Shown here: positions 46,131 to 53,951 of the stretch, piece by piece
How the letters are laid out: every line of letters begins with the position of its first letter
How positions within the stretch are numbered: position 1 is the stretch's first letter
Assembly: GCA_002894305.1 (NCBI GenBank)
Contig: PGEI01000003.1
Coordinates: forward strand, 1-64,000
Direction: 5' to 3'
From: Comamonadaceae bacterium CD01
GTDB taxonomy: Bacteria; Pseudomonadota; Gammaproteobacteria; Burkholderiales; Burkholderiaceae_C
Length of the DNA stretch: 64,000 nucleotides
The notes under the pieces: model-generated
Database searches by the model: none
The model's input: the letters and a program-made list of their open reading frames with translations, nothing else
Told to the model about the DNA's origin: nothing
Made by a program: the position numbers and the translations under genes

Positions 46131-47214
46131 CCCCCTGCCCTCCCCGCCGCCACCGGCGCCCTCCTCCACGCATGGTGGTGGCGGCTCCGCGCTGGCGATG
46201 GCCATCATTTCCCTGCTGGCCGTGGGCGCGCTGGCGCTGTCGGCACTGCTGTGGCAGCGCCTGGCATCCATCCAGGAGCAGCTGGCGCGCCAGAGCGCCG
46301 AGACCGGCGCCCAGGCCATCGAGGCGCGTACCGTCGCGCGCGAGGCGCAGGATCTGGCGCGCGACAGCTCCGCCAAGCTCACCGTGCTGGAGACGCGCGT
46401 GGGCGAGGTGGCGCTGCAGCGCAGCCAGCTCGAAGAGCTGATGCAAAGCCTGTCTCGCTCGCGCGACGAGAACCTGGTCGTCGACATCGAGGCCGGCATT
46501 CGCCTGGCGCAGCAGCAGGCGCAGCTGACCGGCAGCCTGCAGCCGCTGCTGGCCGCTCTGCACAGCGCCAGCCAGCGCATCGAACGCGCGTCGCAGCCGC
46601 GGCTGACGCCGGTGCTGCGCGCCATGGCCCAGGACACCGAGCGCCTGGAGCGCGCCAACGTCACCGACACCGCCGGGCTGCTCGGCCGCCTGGACGACCT
46701 GGTGCGCCAGGTGGGCGATCTGCCCCTGCGCAATGCCGCAACCACGGCCCAGGCACTGCACGGCCCGGCGGCGCGGCCGGGCGGCGAGGCTGCCGATGAG
46801 GCGCCCGCGCAGGACAAGCCCGCCGACGCTGCCGCCACGCCGCCGTGGCAGGCCTGGCTGCAGCGCGCCTGGACCGGCGTGCGCGACGAAGCGCTGACGC
46901 TGGTGCGCATTCAGCGCATCGAGCACCCCGACGCGGTGCTGCTGGCGCCCGAGCAGGCCTTCTTCCTGCGCGAAAACCTGAAGATGCAGCTGCTCAACGC
47001 CCGCCTGAGCCTGCTGGGCCGGCGCACCGGCGCGGCGCGCGCCGACCTGGCCTACGCCTACAGCGTCATGGTCAAGTACTTCGACCCCACGTCGCGGCGT
47101 ACCCAGAACGCGCTGCAGGCGCTACAGCAGCTGCAAGAGCACATGACCGCGTCCGACACGCCCACGCTGGACGACACCTTTGCCGCGCTGGCCACGGCCG
47201 CCGCCGGCCGCTGA
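46117..47214 (+). CDS. hemX: HemX family membrane protein
   Basis: A 365-residue protein with one N-terminal membrane helix (~residues 25-48), preceded by a Pro-rich cytoplasmic segment and followed by a coiled coil (~50-115). The rest is the periplasmic HemX domain (YAYSVMVKYFDPTSRRTQNAL near the end). It is often annotated as uroporphyrin-III C-methyltransferase, but it has no methyltransferase motifs and probably serves haem synthesis or trafficking in a way not yet clear. Confidence 0.85.
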   Translation: MSADNPLPSPPPPAPSSTHGGGGSALAMAIISLLAVGALALSALLWQRLASIQEQLARQSAETGAQAIEARTVAREAQDLARDSSAKLTVLETRVGEVALQRSQLEELMQSLSRSRDENLVVDIEAGIRLAQQQAQLTGSLQPLLAALHSASQRIERASQPRLTPVLRAMAQDTERLERANVTDTAGLLGRLDDLVRQVGDLPLRNAATTAQALHGPAARPGGEAADEAPAQDKPADAAATPPWQAWLQRAWTGVRDEALTLVRIQRIEHPDAVLLAPEQAFFLRENLKMQLLNARLSLLGRRTGAARADLAYAYSVMVKYFDPTSRRTQNALQALQQLQEHMTASDTPTLDDTFAALATAAAGR

Positions 47215-47260
47215 CCCCCCCGCTCTCCCGCCACCTCTTTCACGGACAGGACACACCCCC

Positions 47261-48541
47261 ATGCGCGCAGCTCTCTGGTTTCTGGCCCTGTTTGGCGCCG
47301 CCGTCGCGGTGGCGCTGTTTGCCGGCAACAACCAGGCTGTGGTCACCGTGTTCTGGCCGCCCTGGCGCATCGACCTGGCGCTCAACCTGGTGCTGATCGC
47401 GCTGCTGGTGGGCTTCATCGTCGTGCATTCGGCTCTGCGCGGCATGGCGGTGCTGCGCGCGCTGCCCCAGCAGACCCGGCGCTGGCGCGTGATGCAGCGC
47501 GAGCGCACCATGCACGGCGCGCTGCTGGGCGCCTACTCCTACATGCTGTCCGGGCGCTACCTGCGCGCGCGCAAGGACGCGCTCACTGCCATAGGCCAAT
47601 CACAGGCGCTGGAGCAGCTGCGCGAGAGCGACCCGCACACGCGCCAGATGCGCGCGCTGGCGCACCTGATCGCGGCCGAGTCGTCGCACGCGCTGCAAGA
47701 CCGCGAAACCCGCCAGACGCACCTGGAGCAGGCGCAGCAGACGATTGCCGAGCACACCAGCGACAGCGAGCGCGAATTTGGCGAAGGCCTGCAGCTGCGC
47801 GCCGCGCGCTGGGCGCTGGACGACCGGGACGCCGAGTCCGCGCTGGAGCAGCTGGCCAGCCTGCCCGCCGGCACGGCCCGGCGCACGCTGGCGCTGCGCA
47901 CCCGCCTGAAGGCCGCGCGCCACACCCAGCAGACCGACCTGGCGCTGGAGACCGCACGGCTGCTGGCCAAGCATGGCGCCTTTGCCCCGTCCGTGGCCGA
48001 CACGCTGACGCGCTCGCTGCTGCTTGAACAAATCCGCGGCACACGCGACACGCACCAGCTCCTGCGCATCTGGCAGCAGCTGGACGCCGCCGAGCGCAGC
48101 CACCCCGACATCGCCACGCGCGCGGCGCAGCAGCTCTCGCGCCTGGGCGGCGAGCCGGCGCAGGTGCGCCAGTGGCTCACCCCCGTCTGGCAGGCGCTCA
48201 GCGGCCAGGGCGAGCCGGACTTCAACGACGCGCAATGGCTGCGTCTGGTGCGCACGCTGGAGCGCAACATGCAGGATCTGGAGGACGACTGGCTCGCCCG
48301 CATCGAGTCGGCGCAGCGCGCCCGCCCGCGCGAACCCCACCTGCAATACCTGGCCGCGGCAGCCTGCATGCACCGCCAGCTGTGGGGCAAGGCCCAGCAG
48401 GGCTTTGCCCGCGCGGTGCAACAGCTGCGCGACGAGCGCCTGCGCGCCAGCGCCTGGCGCCATCTGGCCGAGCTGGCCGAGCAGCGCGGCGACGGCGACG
48501 AGGCGGTGCACGCCTGGAAGCAGGCGGCACTGCTGCGCTGA
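47261..48541 (+). CDS. hemY: HemY-family TPR membrane protein
   Basis: A 426-residue protein with two N-terminal membrane helices (ALWFLALFGAAVAVALFAG and the one near residues 40-62) and a long tetratricopeptide-like helical domain. This is the proteobacterial HemY of hemCDXY operons, which helps coordinate late haem synthesis. It is not the Bacillus HemY protoporphyrinogen oxidase. ATG 47261 is the family start, 46 bases after hemX. Confidence 0.9.
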   Translation: MRAALWFLALFGAAVAVALFAGNNQAVVTVFWPPWRIDLALNLVLIALLVGFIVVHSALRGMAVLRALPQQTRRWRVMQRERTMHGALLGAYSYMLSGRYLRARKDALTAIGQSQALEQLRESDPHTRQMRALAHLIAAESSHALQDRETRQTHLEQAQQTIAEHTSDSEREFGEGLQLRAARWALDDRDAESALEQLASLPAGTARRTLALRTRLKAARHTQQTDLALETARLLAKHGAFAPSVADTLTRSLLLEQIRGTRDTHQLLRIWQQLDAAERSHPDIATRAAQQLSRLGGEPAQVRQWLTPVWQALSGQGEPDFNDAQWLRLVRTLERNMQDLEDDWLARIESAQRARPREPHLQYLAAAACMHRQLWGKAQQGFARAVQQLRDERLRASAWRHLAELAEQRGDGDEAVHAWKQAALLR

Positions 48542-48903
48542 CCCCGGCGGGCTTTTCCCGCCTCCACCGCAGGGCGCTCGCCCGGCCAAAAATCAAGGCG
48601 ATTTGCCGCGCGCCCGCTCCGGCCCGCTTTCCCGCTCGGCCGGGCGCGTGCGCTTGCCTGGCCACTCCACTCGATATTGCGCCGCAGCACTACCACATTG
48701 CGGCCAAACGGTACTTGGCATAAGTCAATGGAGACAGCGCCATCAACATGGGCATGTTGCACTGCATCAAGGCCGATTGAGGCGCAATCTTAGAATCGCT
48801 GGCACCATGCGGTAACAGGCTTTGTTGCTCCGTTATTTGCAGTGGATCAAAACCAGGCGCATGCATGCGCCTGCAGGGTTAAAAAACGAAAGGAACCACA
48901 GCG
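48542..48903 (+). promoter_or_regulatory. Leader region of the cbb3-like oxidase operon with FNR/Anr box
   Basis: This 362-base gap holds a weak hairpin just after hemY (ggcggg/cccgcc, 48546-48562). The palindrome ttggc-ataa-gtcaa at 48715-48728 matches the FNR/Anr consensus TTGAT-N4-ATCAA at most positions, 175 bases before the first oxidase gene. A CATGTT at ~48753-48758 is correctly spaced for a -10 box if the FNR site is centred at -41.5. This predicts induction at low oxygen. Confidence 0.6.
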
Positions 48904-50559
48904 ATGGACAGCGCCCTCCTGAGCCTGTTGGCTGCCTTCCTGCTCTCGATCATTGGACTGTTCGTCTTCATATGGTCGTTGCGCAAGGGGCTGCTGGTCG
49001 AAAATCCCAAGGCCGCATCGGCCATCTTCGTCAAGGGAGAGATCGGTCATATCGACGATCCCGCACTGGGCACCCAGCAGCAGGAGCGCTTCCAGCACGC
49101 GGCGGCCGAGCCGGGCGACGAGCGACACGTCCCGGACGCCCAGGAGCTGCAGGACCGCCTGGCCGCCGACCGCTCCAGCGCGTTTCCGGTGTTCATGTTC
49201 ATCGCGTTCGCCTGCATGTGGCTGCTGTTCGGCGGCATCGCCGGACTGACGGCATCGCTCAAGCTGCACCTGCCCGACTGGCTGGTCAGCGAAGCCTGGA
49301 TGACCTTTGGCCGCATGCGCACCATGCACCTGACGGCCGTGCTCTACGGCTGGATCACCAACGCCGAGCTGGGCATCATCATCTGGCTGATGCCGCGCCT
49401 GCTGCGCACGCCTCTGTTCGGCTCGATGTGGATCATGATGGGCGGCGCGCTGGTCAACGTGGCCATTGCCGCGGGCGTGGGCGCGATTGGCGCGGGCTGG
49501 ACCGACGGCCTGGAGTACCTGGAAATGCCCTGGCAGATCGGTATCTTCTTTGCCGCCGGCATGGTCTGCATCATCGGCCCGGTGCTGTACACGCTGGTCA
49601 ACCGCAAGGTCGAGTCGCTGTACGTGACCACCTGGTACCACACGGCCGCGCTGCTGTGGATCACCTCGCTGTTCATCGTCGGCAAGATTCCCGGCGTGCA
49701 ATTCGGCGTGCAACAGGCCGCGATGAACTGGTGGTATGGCCACAACGTACTCGGCCTGTGGTTCACGCCCGTGGCCGTCGGCGCCATCTACTACTTCCTG
49801 CCCAAGATCATTGCGCGGCCGATTCGCTCGTACAACCTGTCCATCCTGGGCTTCTGGACGCTGGCCTTCTTCTACGCCCAGGTCGGTGGCCACCACCTGG
49901 TGGGCGGCCCGGTGCCGGGCTGGCTGATCACGCTGTCCATCGTGCAGAGCATGATGATGATCATTCCGGTCCTGGCCTTCGCGATCAACATGGCGCTGAC
50001 GATGAAGGGGCGCATGCACCTGTCACGCTACTCGCCGGTGCTGCGCTTCATGATGTTCGGCGGCTTCATGTACATGATGTCGTCGCTGCAGGGCTCGTTC
50101 GAGGCGCTGCGCTCGGTGCAGCAGGTGGCGCACTTCACGCACTACACCGTGGCCCACGCCCACCTGGGCGCCTATGGATTCGTCACCATGGTGCTGTTCG
50201 GCGCCATCTACTTCATCATGCCGCGCATCGTGCACTGGGAATGGCCGTACCCGCGCCTGATCTCGCTGCACTTCTGGCTGGCCGCCATCGGCATCCTGAT
50301 CTACTTCATCTTCCTGTCCTACGGCGGCTGGCTGCAGGGCCTGGCCATGCTCGATCCGGCGCGTCCGTTCATCGACTCCGTCCTGGTCACCATGCCCTAT
50401 CTCAAGTGGCGCAGCCTGGGCGGTGCCCTGATGGTGGCCAGCCACATCGTCTTCGTCTACCACTTCCTGGTCATGGCGCTGCGCTTTGGCCCGGATCGCA
50501 CGGGCGCAGCCCTGTTCTCGAGCCAACCCAAGGCCATGGAGATCGTTCATGGAAAATGA
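48904..50559 (+). CDS. ccoN: cbb3-type (C-family) oxidase subunit I with CcoS-like N-terminal segment
   Basis: A 551-residue membrane protein. Residues 1-~35 form a helix ending FIWSLRKGLL, like CcoS; ~35-90 is a soluble linker; from ~97 a 12-helix haem-copper oxidase core. Ligands: H142 (low-spin haem, TMHLTAVLYGW); Y278-H280 in WWYGHN (cross-linked Tyr and CuB histidine); H330-H331 (GGHHLV, CuB); H418 and H420 (AHAHLGAYG, haems). The helix-VII tyrosine supports oxygen reduction rather than NO reduction. Subunit I of canonical cbb3 is ~475 residues, so the N-terminal extension is unusual. First of five overlapping or adjacent genes. Confidence 0.88.
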   Translation: MDSALLSLLAAFLLSIIGLFVFIWSLRKGLLVENPKAASAIFVKGEIGHIDDPALGTQQQERFQHAAAEPGDERHVPDAQELQDRLAADRSSAFPVFMFIAFACMWLLFGGIAGLTASLKLHLPDWLVSEAWMTFGRMRTMHLTAVLYGWITNAELGIIIWLMPRLLRTPLFGSMWIMMGGALVNVAIAAGVGAIGAGWTDGLEYLEMPWQIGIFFAAGMVCIIGPVLYTLVNRKVESLYVTTWYHTAALLWITSLFIVGKIPGVQFGVQQAAMNWWYGHNVLGLWFTPVAVGAIYYFLPKIIARPIRSYNLSILGFWTLAFFYAQVGGHHLVGGPVPGWLITLSIVQSMMMIIPVLAFAINMALTMKGRMHLSRYSPVLRFMMFGGFMYMMSSLQGSFEALRSVQQVAHFTHYTVAHAHLGAYGFVTMVLFGAIYFIMPRIVHWEWPYPRLISLHFWLAAIGILIYFIFLSYGGWLQGLAMLDPARPFIDSVLVTMPYLKWRSLGGALMVASHIVFVYHFLVMALRFGPDRTGAALFSSQPKAMEIVHGK

Positions 50560-51199
50560 AGTCAAACTGACCGCAGGCGCGATGGCCACTTTTGCCATCG
50601 CGGTCTCCGCCCTGGTCATCCTGCCCTACATCCAGGTGCACGACGTCAAGCCGACCGAGGGCGTCAAGCCCTATACCAGCGCCGAGCTGCGCGGACGCGC
50701 CAGCTACATCGCCAACGGCTGCATGTACTGCCACAGCCAGCAGCCGCGCTCGGAGAGCTTTGCGCCTGCCGACTCCCAGCGCGGCTGGGGCCGTGCCTCG
50801 GTGCCGGGCGACTACGTGTACGACAGGCCCCACCTGCTGGGCAGCATGCGCACCGGGCCTGACCTGCTGAACATCGGCGTGCGCCAGCCCAGCAAGGACT
50901 GGCAACTGGGCCACCTGTACCAGCCGCGCGCCTATGTGCAAGAGTCCATCATGCCGTCCTACCCCTATCTGTTCGACATCAAGGACAAGGCCGAGCAGGA
51001 TGAGGAAGTCGTCAACCTGCCGCCGGGCGTGGCGCCTGCGGGCAAGGTCGTCGTGCCCAAGCCTGAGACACTGGATCTGGTGAAGTACCTGCAGGCGCTC
51101 AAACGCAATTACCCGGTGCTGCCCCCGCAGCCACGCGAGGCCGAAGGTGCCAAGAGCTCCGCGGCGCCTGCGGGCGACACGGCTGCGCCTGCAGTCTGA
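50549..51199 (+). CDS. ccoO: CcoO-like monohaem cytochrome c subunit
   Basis: A 216-residue membrane-anchored cytochrome c. One helix (~10-28) precedes VKPYTSAELRGRASYIANG and the haem site C58-M-Y-C61-H62; SQQPRSES and VYDRPHLLGSMRTGPDLL are the CcoO hallmarks. It is about 216 residues against ~200-220 for CcoO. The C-terminal tail is Ala/Pro-rich. It starts inside the last 11 bases of subunit I. It carries electrons to the oxidase. Confidence 0.88.
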   Translation: MENEVKLTAGAMATFAIAVSALVILPYIQVHDVKPTEGVKPYTSAELRGRASYIANGCMYCHSQQPRSESFAPADSQRGWGRASVPGDYVYDRPHLLGSMRTGPDLLNIGVRQPSKDWQLGHLYQPRAYVQESIMPSYPYLFDIKDKAEQDEEVVNLPPGVAPAGKVVVPKPETLDLVKYLQALKRNYPVLPPQPREAEGAKSSAAPAGDTAAPAV

Positions 51200-51212
51200 A
51201 AGGAGGGTCACG

Positions 51213-51809
51213 ATGAGCCAACAACCAGATATCGACGCACAAAAACGCGAAAACGAAGACCCCGAAGAGGCCATCCGCCCGATGCCGATCAGCGCCTTGC
51301 TGATCGCGCTGGTGATGGTGGTCTGGGCCGTGGTCTACATCATCCGCTCCGAACCGCTGGGCCTGTCGCAGTATGGCGACCAGCGCACGCTGGCCGAGCT
51401 CTCGGGGCCGGCCGCACCTGCTGCCGGCGCCGCCGTCGACGGCAAGGCCATTTTTGCCGCGCAGTGCGCCGCCTGCCACCAGGCCAACGGCGCCGGCCTG
51501 CCGGGCGTGTTCCCGCCGCTGGACGGCTCCGAATGGGTGCACGGCGAGCCCCGCGTGCTGGCCAACATCCTGCTGCACGGCATCACCGGCGAGATCACAG
51601 TCAAGGGCAACAAGTACCAGGGCGCCATGCCCAGCTTTGCCCAGCTGTCGGACGCCGAGCTGGCGGGCGTGGCCACCTACATCCGCACCAGCTGGTCCAA
51701 CAAGAACGACCCGCTGGACGCCGACCTGTTTGCCGAGGAGCGCAAGGCCGGAGCCGACCGCACGACACCCTTCGAGGGTGAAGACGCGCTCAAGGCCTTG
51801 CTGAAGTAA
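51213..51809 (+). CDS. CcoP-like monohaem cytochrome c
   Basis: A 198-residue protein with one N-terminal helix (~26-44) and a single cytochrome c domain: haem site C85-A-A-C88-H89, methionine ligand in GAMPSFAQLSD. Canonical CcoP carries two haems c and is ~300 residues, so this is a half-size version. ATG 51213 is preceded by a strong aaaggagg ribosome site. It is the likely electron entry point from soluble cytochrome c or the bc1 complex. Confidence 0.85.
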   Translation: MSQQPDIDAQKRENEDPEEAIRPMPISALLIALVMVVWAVVYIIRSEPLGLSQYGDQRTLAELSGPAAPAAGAAVDGKAIFAAQCAACHQANGAGLPGVFPPLDGSEWVHGEPRVLANILLHGITGEITVKGNKYQGAMPSFAQLSDAELAGVATYIRTSWSNKNDPLDADLFAEERKAGADRTTPFEGEDALKALLK

Positions 51810-51811
51810 GC

Positions 51812-52471
51812 ATGCTGCGCACCGCCCTGGCCTGCCTGCTCACCCTGCTGGCCGGCTGGGCGGCGGCCTCCTGGCTGACCTACGACTTTCAGGCCTGGAC
51901 CGACGAGGATGCACGCCGCCTGGAGGTGGCGTTGCGCCCGGTGCCCGCTCCGTCCGTGGCCGTCGACGGCGCGGACGTACCCGCAACCACCCTGCCCGCA
52001 CTGTTGGCCGGTGGCAGCGGCACGGACGGACACGCGGGCGTGACGATCGCCGACTTCTTCTACACCCGCTGCCAGACCGTCTGCCTGTCGCTGGGCAGCA
52101 GCTTCCAGCAGCTGCAGCAGGCACTGCAGCAAGAACCCAACCCTGGCGTGCGCCTGCTGTCGATCAGCTTTGACGGCGCCCACGACGCACCGCAAGTGCT
52201 TGCCCCCTATGCTGACAAGCTGCAGGCCGACCCGCGGCTATGGCGTTTCGCACGCGTGCCCGACCCGGCGCAGCAACAGGCATTGCTGGCACGCCTGGGA
52301 GTGGTGGTCATTCCCAACGACTTTGGCGACTACGAGCACAACGCCGCACTGCTGGTCTTTGACGGCCAGGGCCGCATGGTGCGCGTCTTCGATCTGGCCG
52401 AGCAGCAGCTGGCGCTGAACTACGCCCGCCACCTGGCACGCCAGCAGCACGCCGGCGCACCGCAATCATGA
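51812..52471 (+). CDS. SCO1/SenC/PrrC-family copper chaperone
   Basis: A 219-residue thioredoxin-fold protein anchored by an N-terminal helix (LACLLTLLAGWAAASWL). The copper ligands are C87-x3-C91 in TRCQTVCLSLG and H176 in GDYEHNAALL, all three SCO residues present. SCO proteins load copper into or keep thiols reduced in oxidase subunits. It starts two bases after the CcoP-like gene. The C-terminal half is divergent from typical SCO. Confidence 0.86.
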   Translation: MLRTALACLLTLLAGWAAASWLTYDFQAWTDEDARRLEVALRPVPAPSVAVDGADVPATTLPALLAGGSGTDGHAGVTIADFFYTRCQTVCLSLGSSFQQLQQALQQEPNPGVRLLSISFDGAHDAPQVLAPYADKLQADPRLWRFARVPDPAQQQALLARLGVVVIPNDFGDYEHNAALLVFDGQGRMVRVFDLAEQQLALNYARHLARQQHAGAPQS

Positions 52472-53100
52472 TGCGGCCACCATGGCCGCAAGCGGCCCGC
52501 CTGACCGCCTGGCTGACGCCACGGCGTCAGGCGCTTGCCGGCCTGTGCCTCGCCGTGGTGCTGCTATGGCCTGCCGCCCGTCACGCACTGGAAGCGAGCA
52601 TGTGGCGCCACATGGTGCTGCAGTTTCCCCTGCTGATGGCCAGCGGCGCGCTGCTGGCCGTCGCCCTGCCCGAGCGGCTGCGTCGCTGGGTGATGAGCTG
52701 CAACACCCACGGCATTGCCGGCCTGGTCTGGATCAGCGCGGCGCTGGCCGTGCTGATGATCCCCCGCGTGCTCGACCTGGCCCTGTACCGCAGCGACATC
52801 GAAGTGGCCAAGTGCGCCGCGCTGCTGCTGGCCGGCGTCGCCCTGCGCCTGTCCTGGCGCCCCGCCGGACTGATCATCCAGGGCTTTTTTCTGGGCAACC
52901 TCCTGATGATGATGGTCGTCGTCGGCCAGCTCTACATCGACTCGCCCCTGCGCCTGTGCAACGCCTACCTGCTCGACGACCAGCAGCGGCTGGGCCAGTG
53001 GCTGATCTCGTTGGCCGCTTTTGTGGGCCTCACTTGGCTGGCAAACGCCACCTGGCGGCTGATCCAACGTGACGAAGCACGGCTGGCGCAGCAGTCCTGA
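52468..53100 (+). CDS. CtaG-like membrane protein (probable oxidase assembly)
   Basis: A 210-residue membrane protein with about five helices. Residues near MWRHMVLQFPLLMASGALL and the late LLDDQQRLGQWLISLAAF recall caa3-type CtaG proteins (HM..H..L..M and the DQQLGG-like segment), which help insert copper into haem-copper oxidases. The match is by pattern only. ATG overlaps the SCO stop by four bases, so it is the last gene of the oxidase operon and most likely an assembly factor. Confidence 0.6.
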   Translation: MMRPPWPQAARLTAWLTPRRQALAGLCLAVVLLWPAARHALEASMWRHMVLQFPLLMASGALLAVALPERLRRWVMSCNTHGIAGLVWISAALAVLMIPRVLDLALYRSDIEVAKCAALLLAGVALRLSWRPAGLIIQGFFLGNLLMMMVVVGQLYIDSPLRLCNAYLLDDQQRLGQWLISLAAFVGLTWLANATWRLIQRDEARLAQQS

Positions 53101-53150
53101 CGAATACAGCTTCACGACAGCGCGCTCACGCTCCAAGAAGCCGCCATACG

Positions 53151-53948
53151 CTACGCGCCCAAGGATAGGTTGAAAAAATCCGCCATGGCCATTAATTGAC
53201 CATCCAGCATGTGCTGCCCCGCATGGGCCTGGGCGCCGCATGCGCACGCGGCGGCCAGCAGCGCGGTGTCGCGCATCACGGCCTCGCACACCAGCATGCC
53301 CGGCCGCAGTGTCTCGAGCGGCAGCGGCGCGGGATCATCGTCGTGCAGCCCGAGGGCCGTTGCGTTGATGACCACGTCAAAGCCCCTCGCATCGGCCGCC
53401 CCGCCGCGCATGGCGACGCCCGGCAGCGCCGGGGCGATGCGCGCCAGCGCCTCCTCGGCCCGCGCCATGGAGCGGTTGTAGAGCACCAGCTCGGCCGGGC
53501 GCTCGCGCCCCACGGCGTAGGCGATGGCCTTGCCCGCCCCGCCCGCGCCCAGCAGCAGCACGCGCTTGCCGGCCAGGCCGTGGCCCTGCTGCCTCAGGCC
53601 CGCGACGAAGCCGTCACCATCGAGGTTGCCGCCCAGCCAATGGCCGCGCGCGCCATCCCAGCGCAACACGTTGGCGGCGCCGACCAGGCGTGCCGCCGGG
53701 GTCAGCTCGCCGCAATGCGCGACCACCGCCTCCTTGTGCGGGATGGTGACCACCAGCCCGGCCAGGTTCTGGCAGCCCGCCAGTCCCGCCAGCAGCGCCG
53801 GCAGCTGCGGCGGCGCCACATGCAGCGGCACGCACACGGCGTTGTGGCCCTGGCGCGCCATGGCCGCGTTGAAGAGCTGCGGCGTGCGCACATGGGCGAT
53901 AGGGTCGGCGACGATGCCGACCACCCGGGTCTTGCCGTCGATCTCCAT
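53151..53948 (-). CDS. Shikimate dehydrogenase-like protein (divergent AroE)
   Basis: A 265-residue AroE-family NAD(P)-dependent dehydrogenase. The nucleotide site is GAGGAGKAIAYAVG, with NRS (YNRSMARAE) after the second strand suggesting NADPH. K72 (TIPHKEA) and D110 (GGNLDGDGF) of the catalytic pair are kept, but the two substrate serines of the AroE motif NPxxHSxSP are changed (DPIAHVRTP: V20, T22), so ordinary shikimate synthesis is doubtful. It is the last gene of the large catabolic operon, which favours a role in oxidising a polyol or hydroxy-acid. Confidence 0.8.
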   Translation of the reverse strand: MEIDGKTRVVGIVADPIAHVRTPQLFNAAMARQGHNAVCVPLHVAPPQLPALLAGLAGCQNLAGLVVTIPHKEAVVAHCGELTPAARLVGAANVLRWDGARGHWLGGNLDGDGFVAGLRQQGHGLAGKRVLLLGAGGAGKAIAYAVGRERPAELVLYNRSMARAEEALARIAPALPGVAMRGGAADARGFDVVINATALGLHDDDPAPLPLETLRPGMLVCEAVMRDTALLAAACACGAQAHAGQHMLDGQLMAMADFFNLSLGA

Positions 53949-53951
53949 GGC

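Noticed and set aside
48904-50559. Subunit I as an NO reductase rather than an oxygen reductase
   Set aside because: The helix-VII tyrosine of WWYGHN and the CuB histidines are present; NorB-type enzymes lack that tyrosine and carry extra glutamates.
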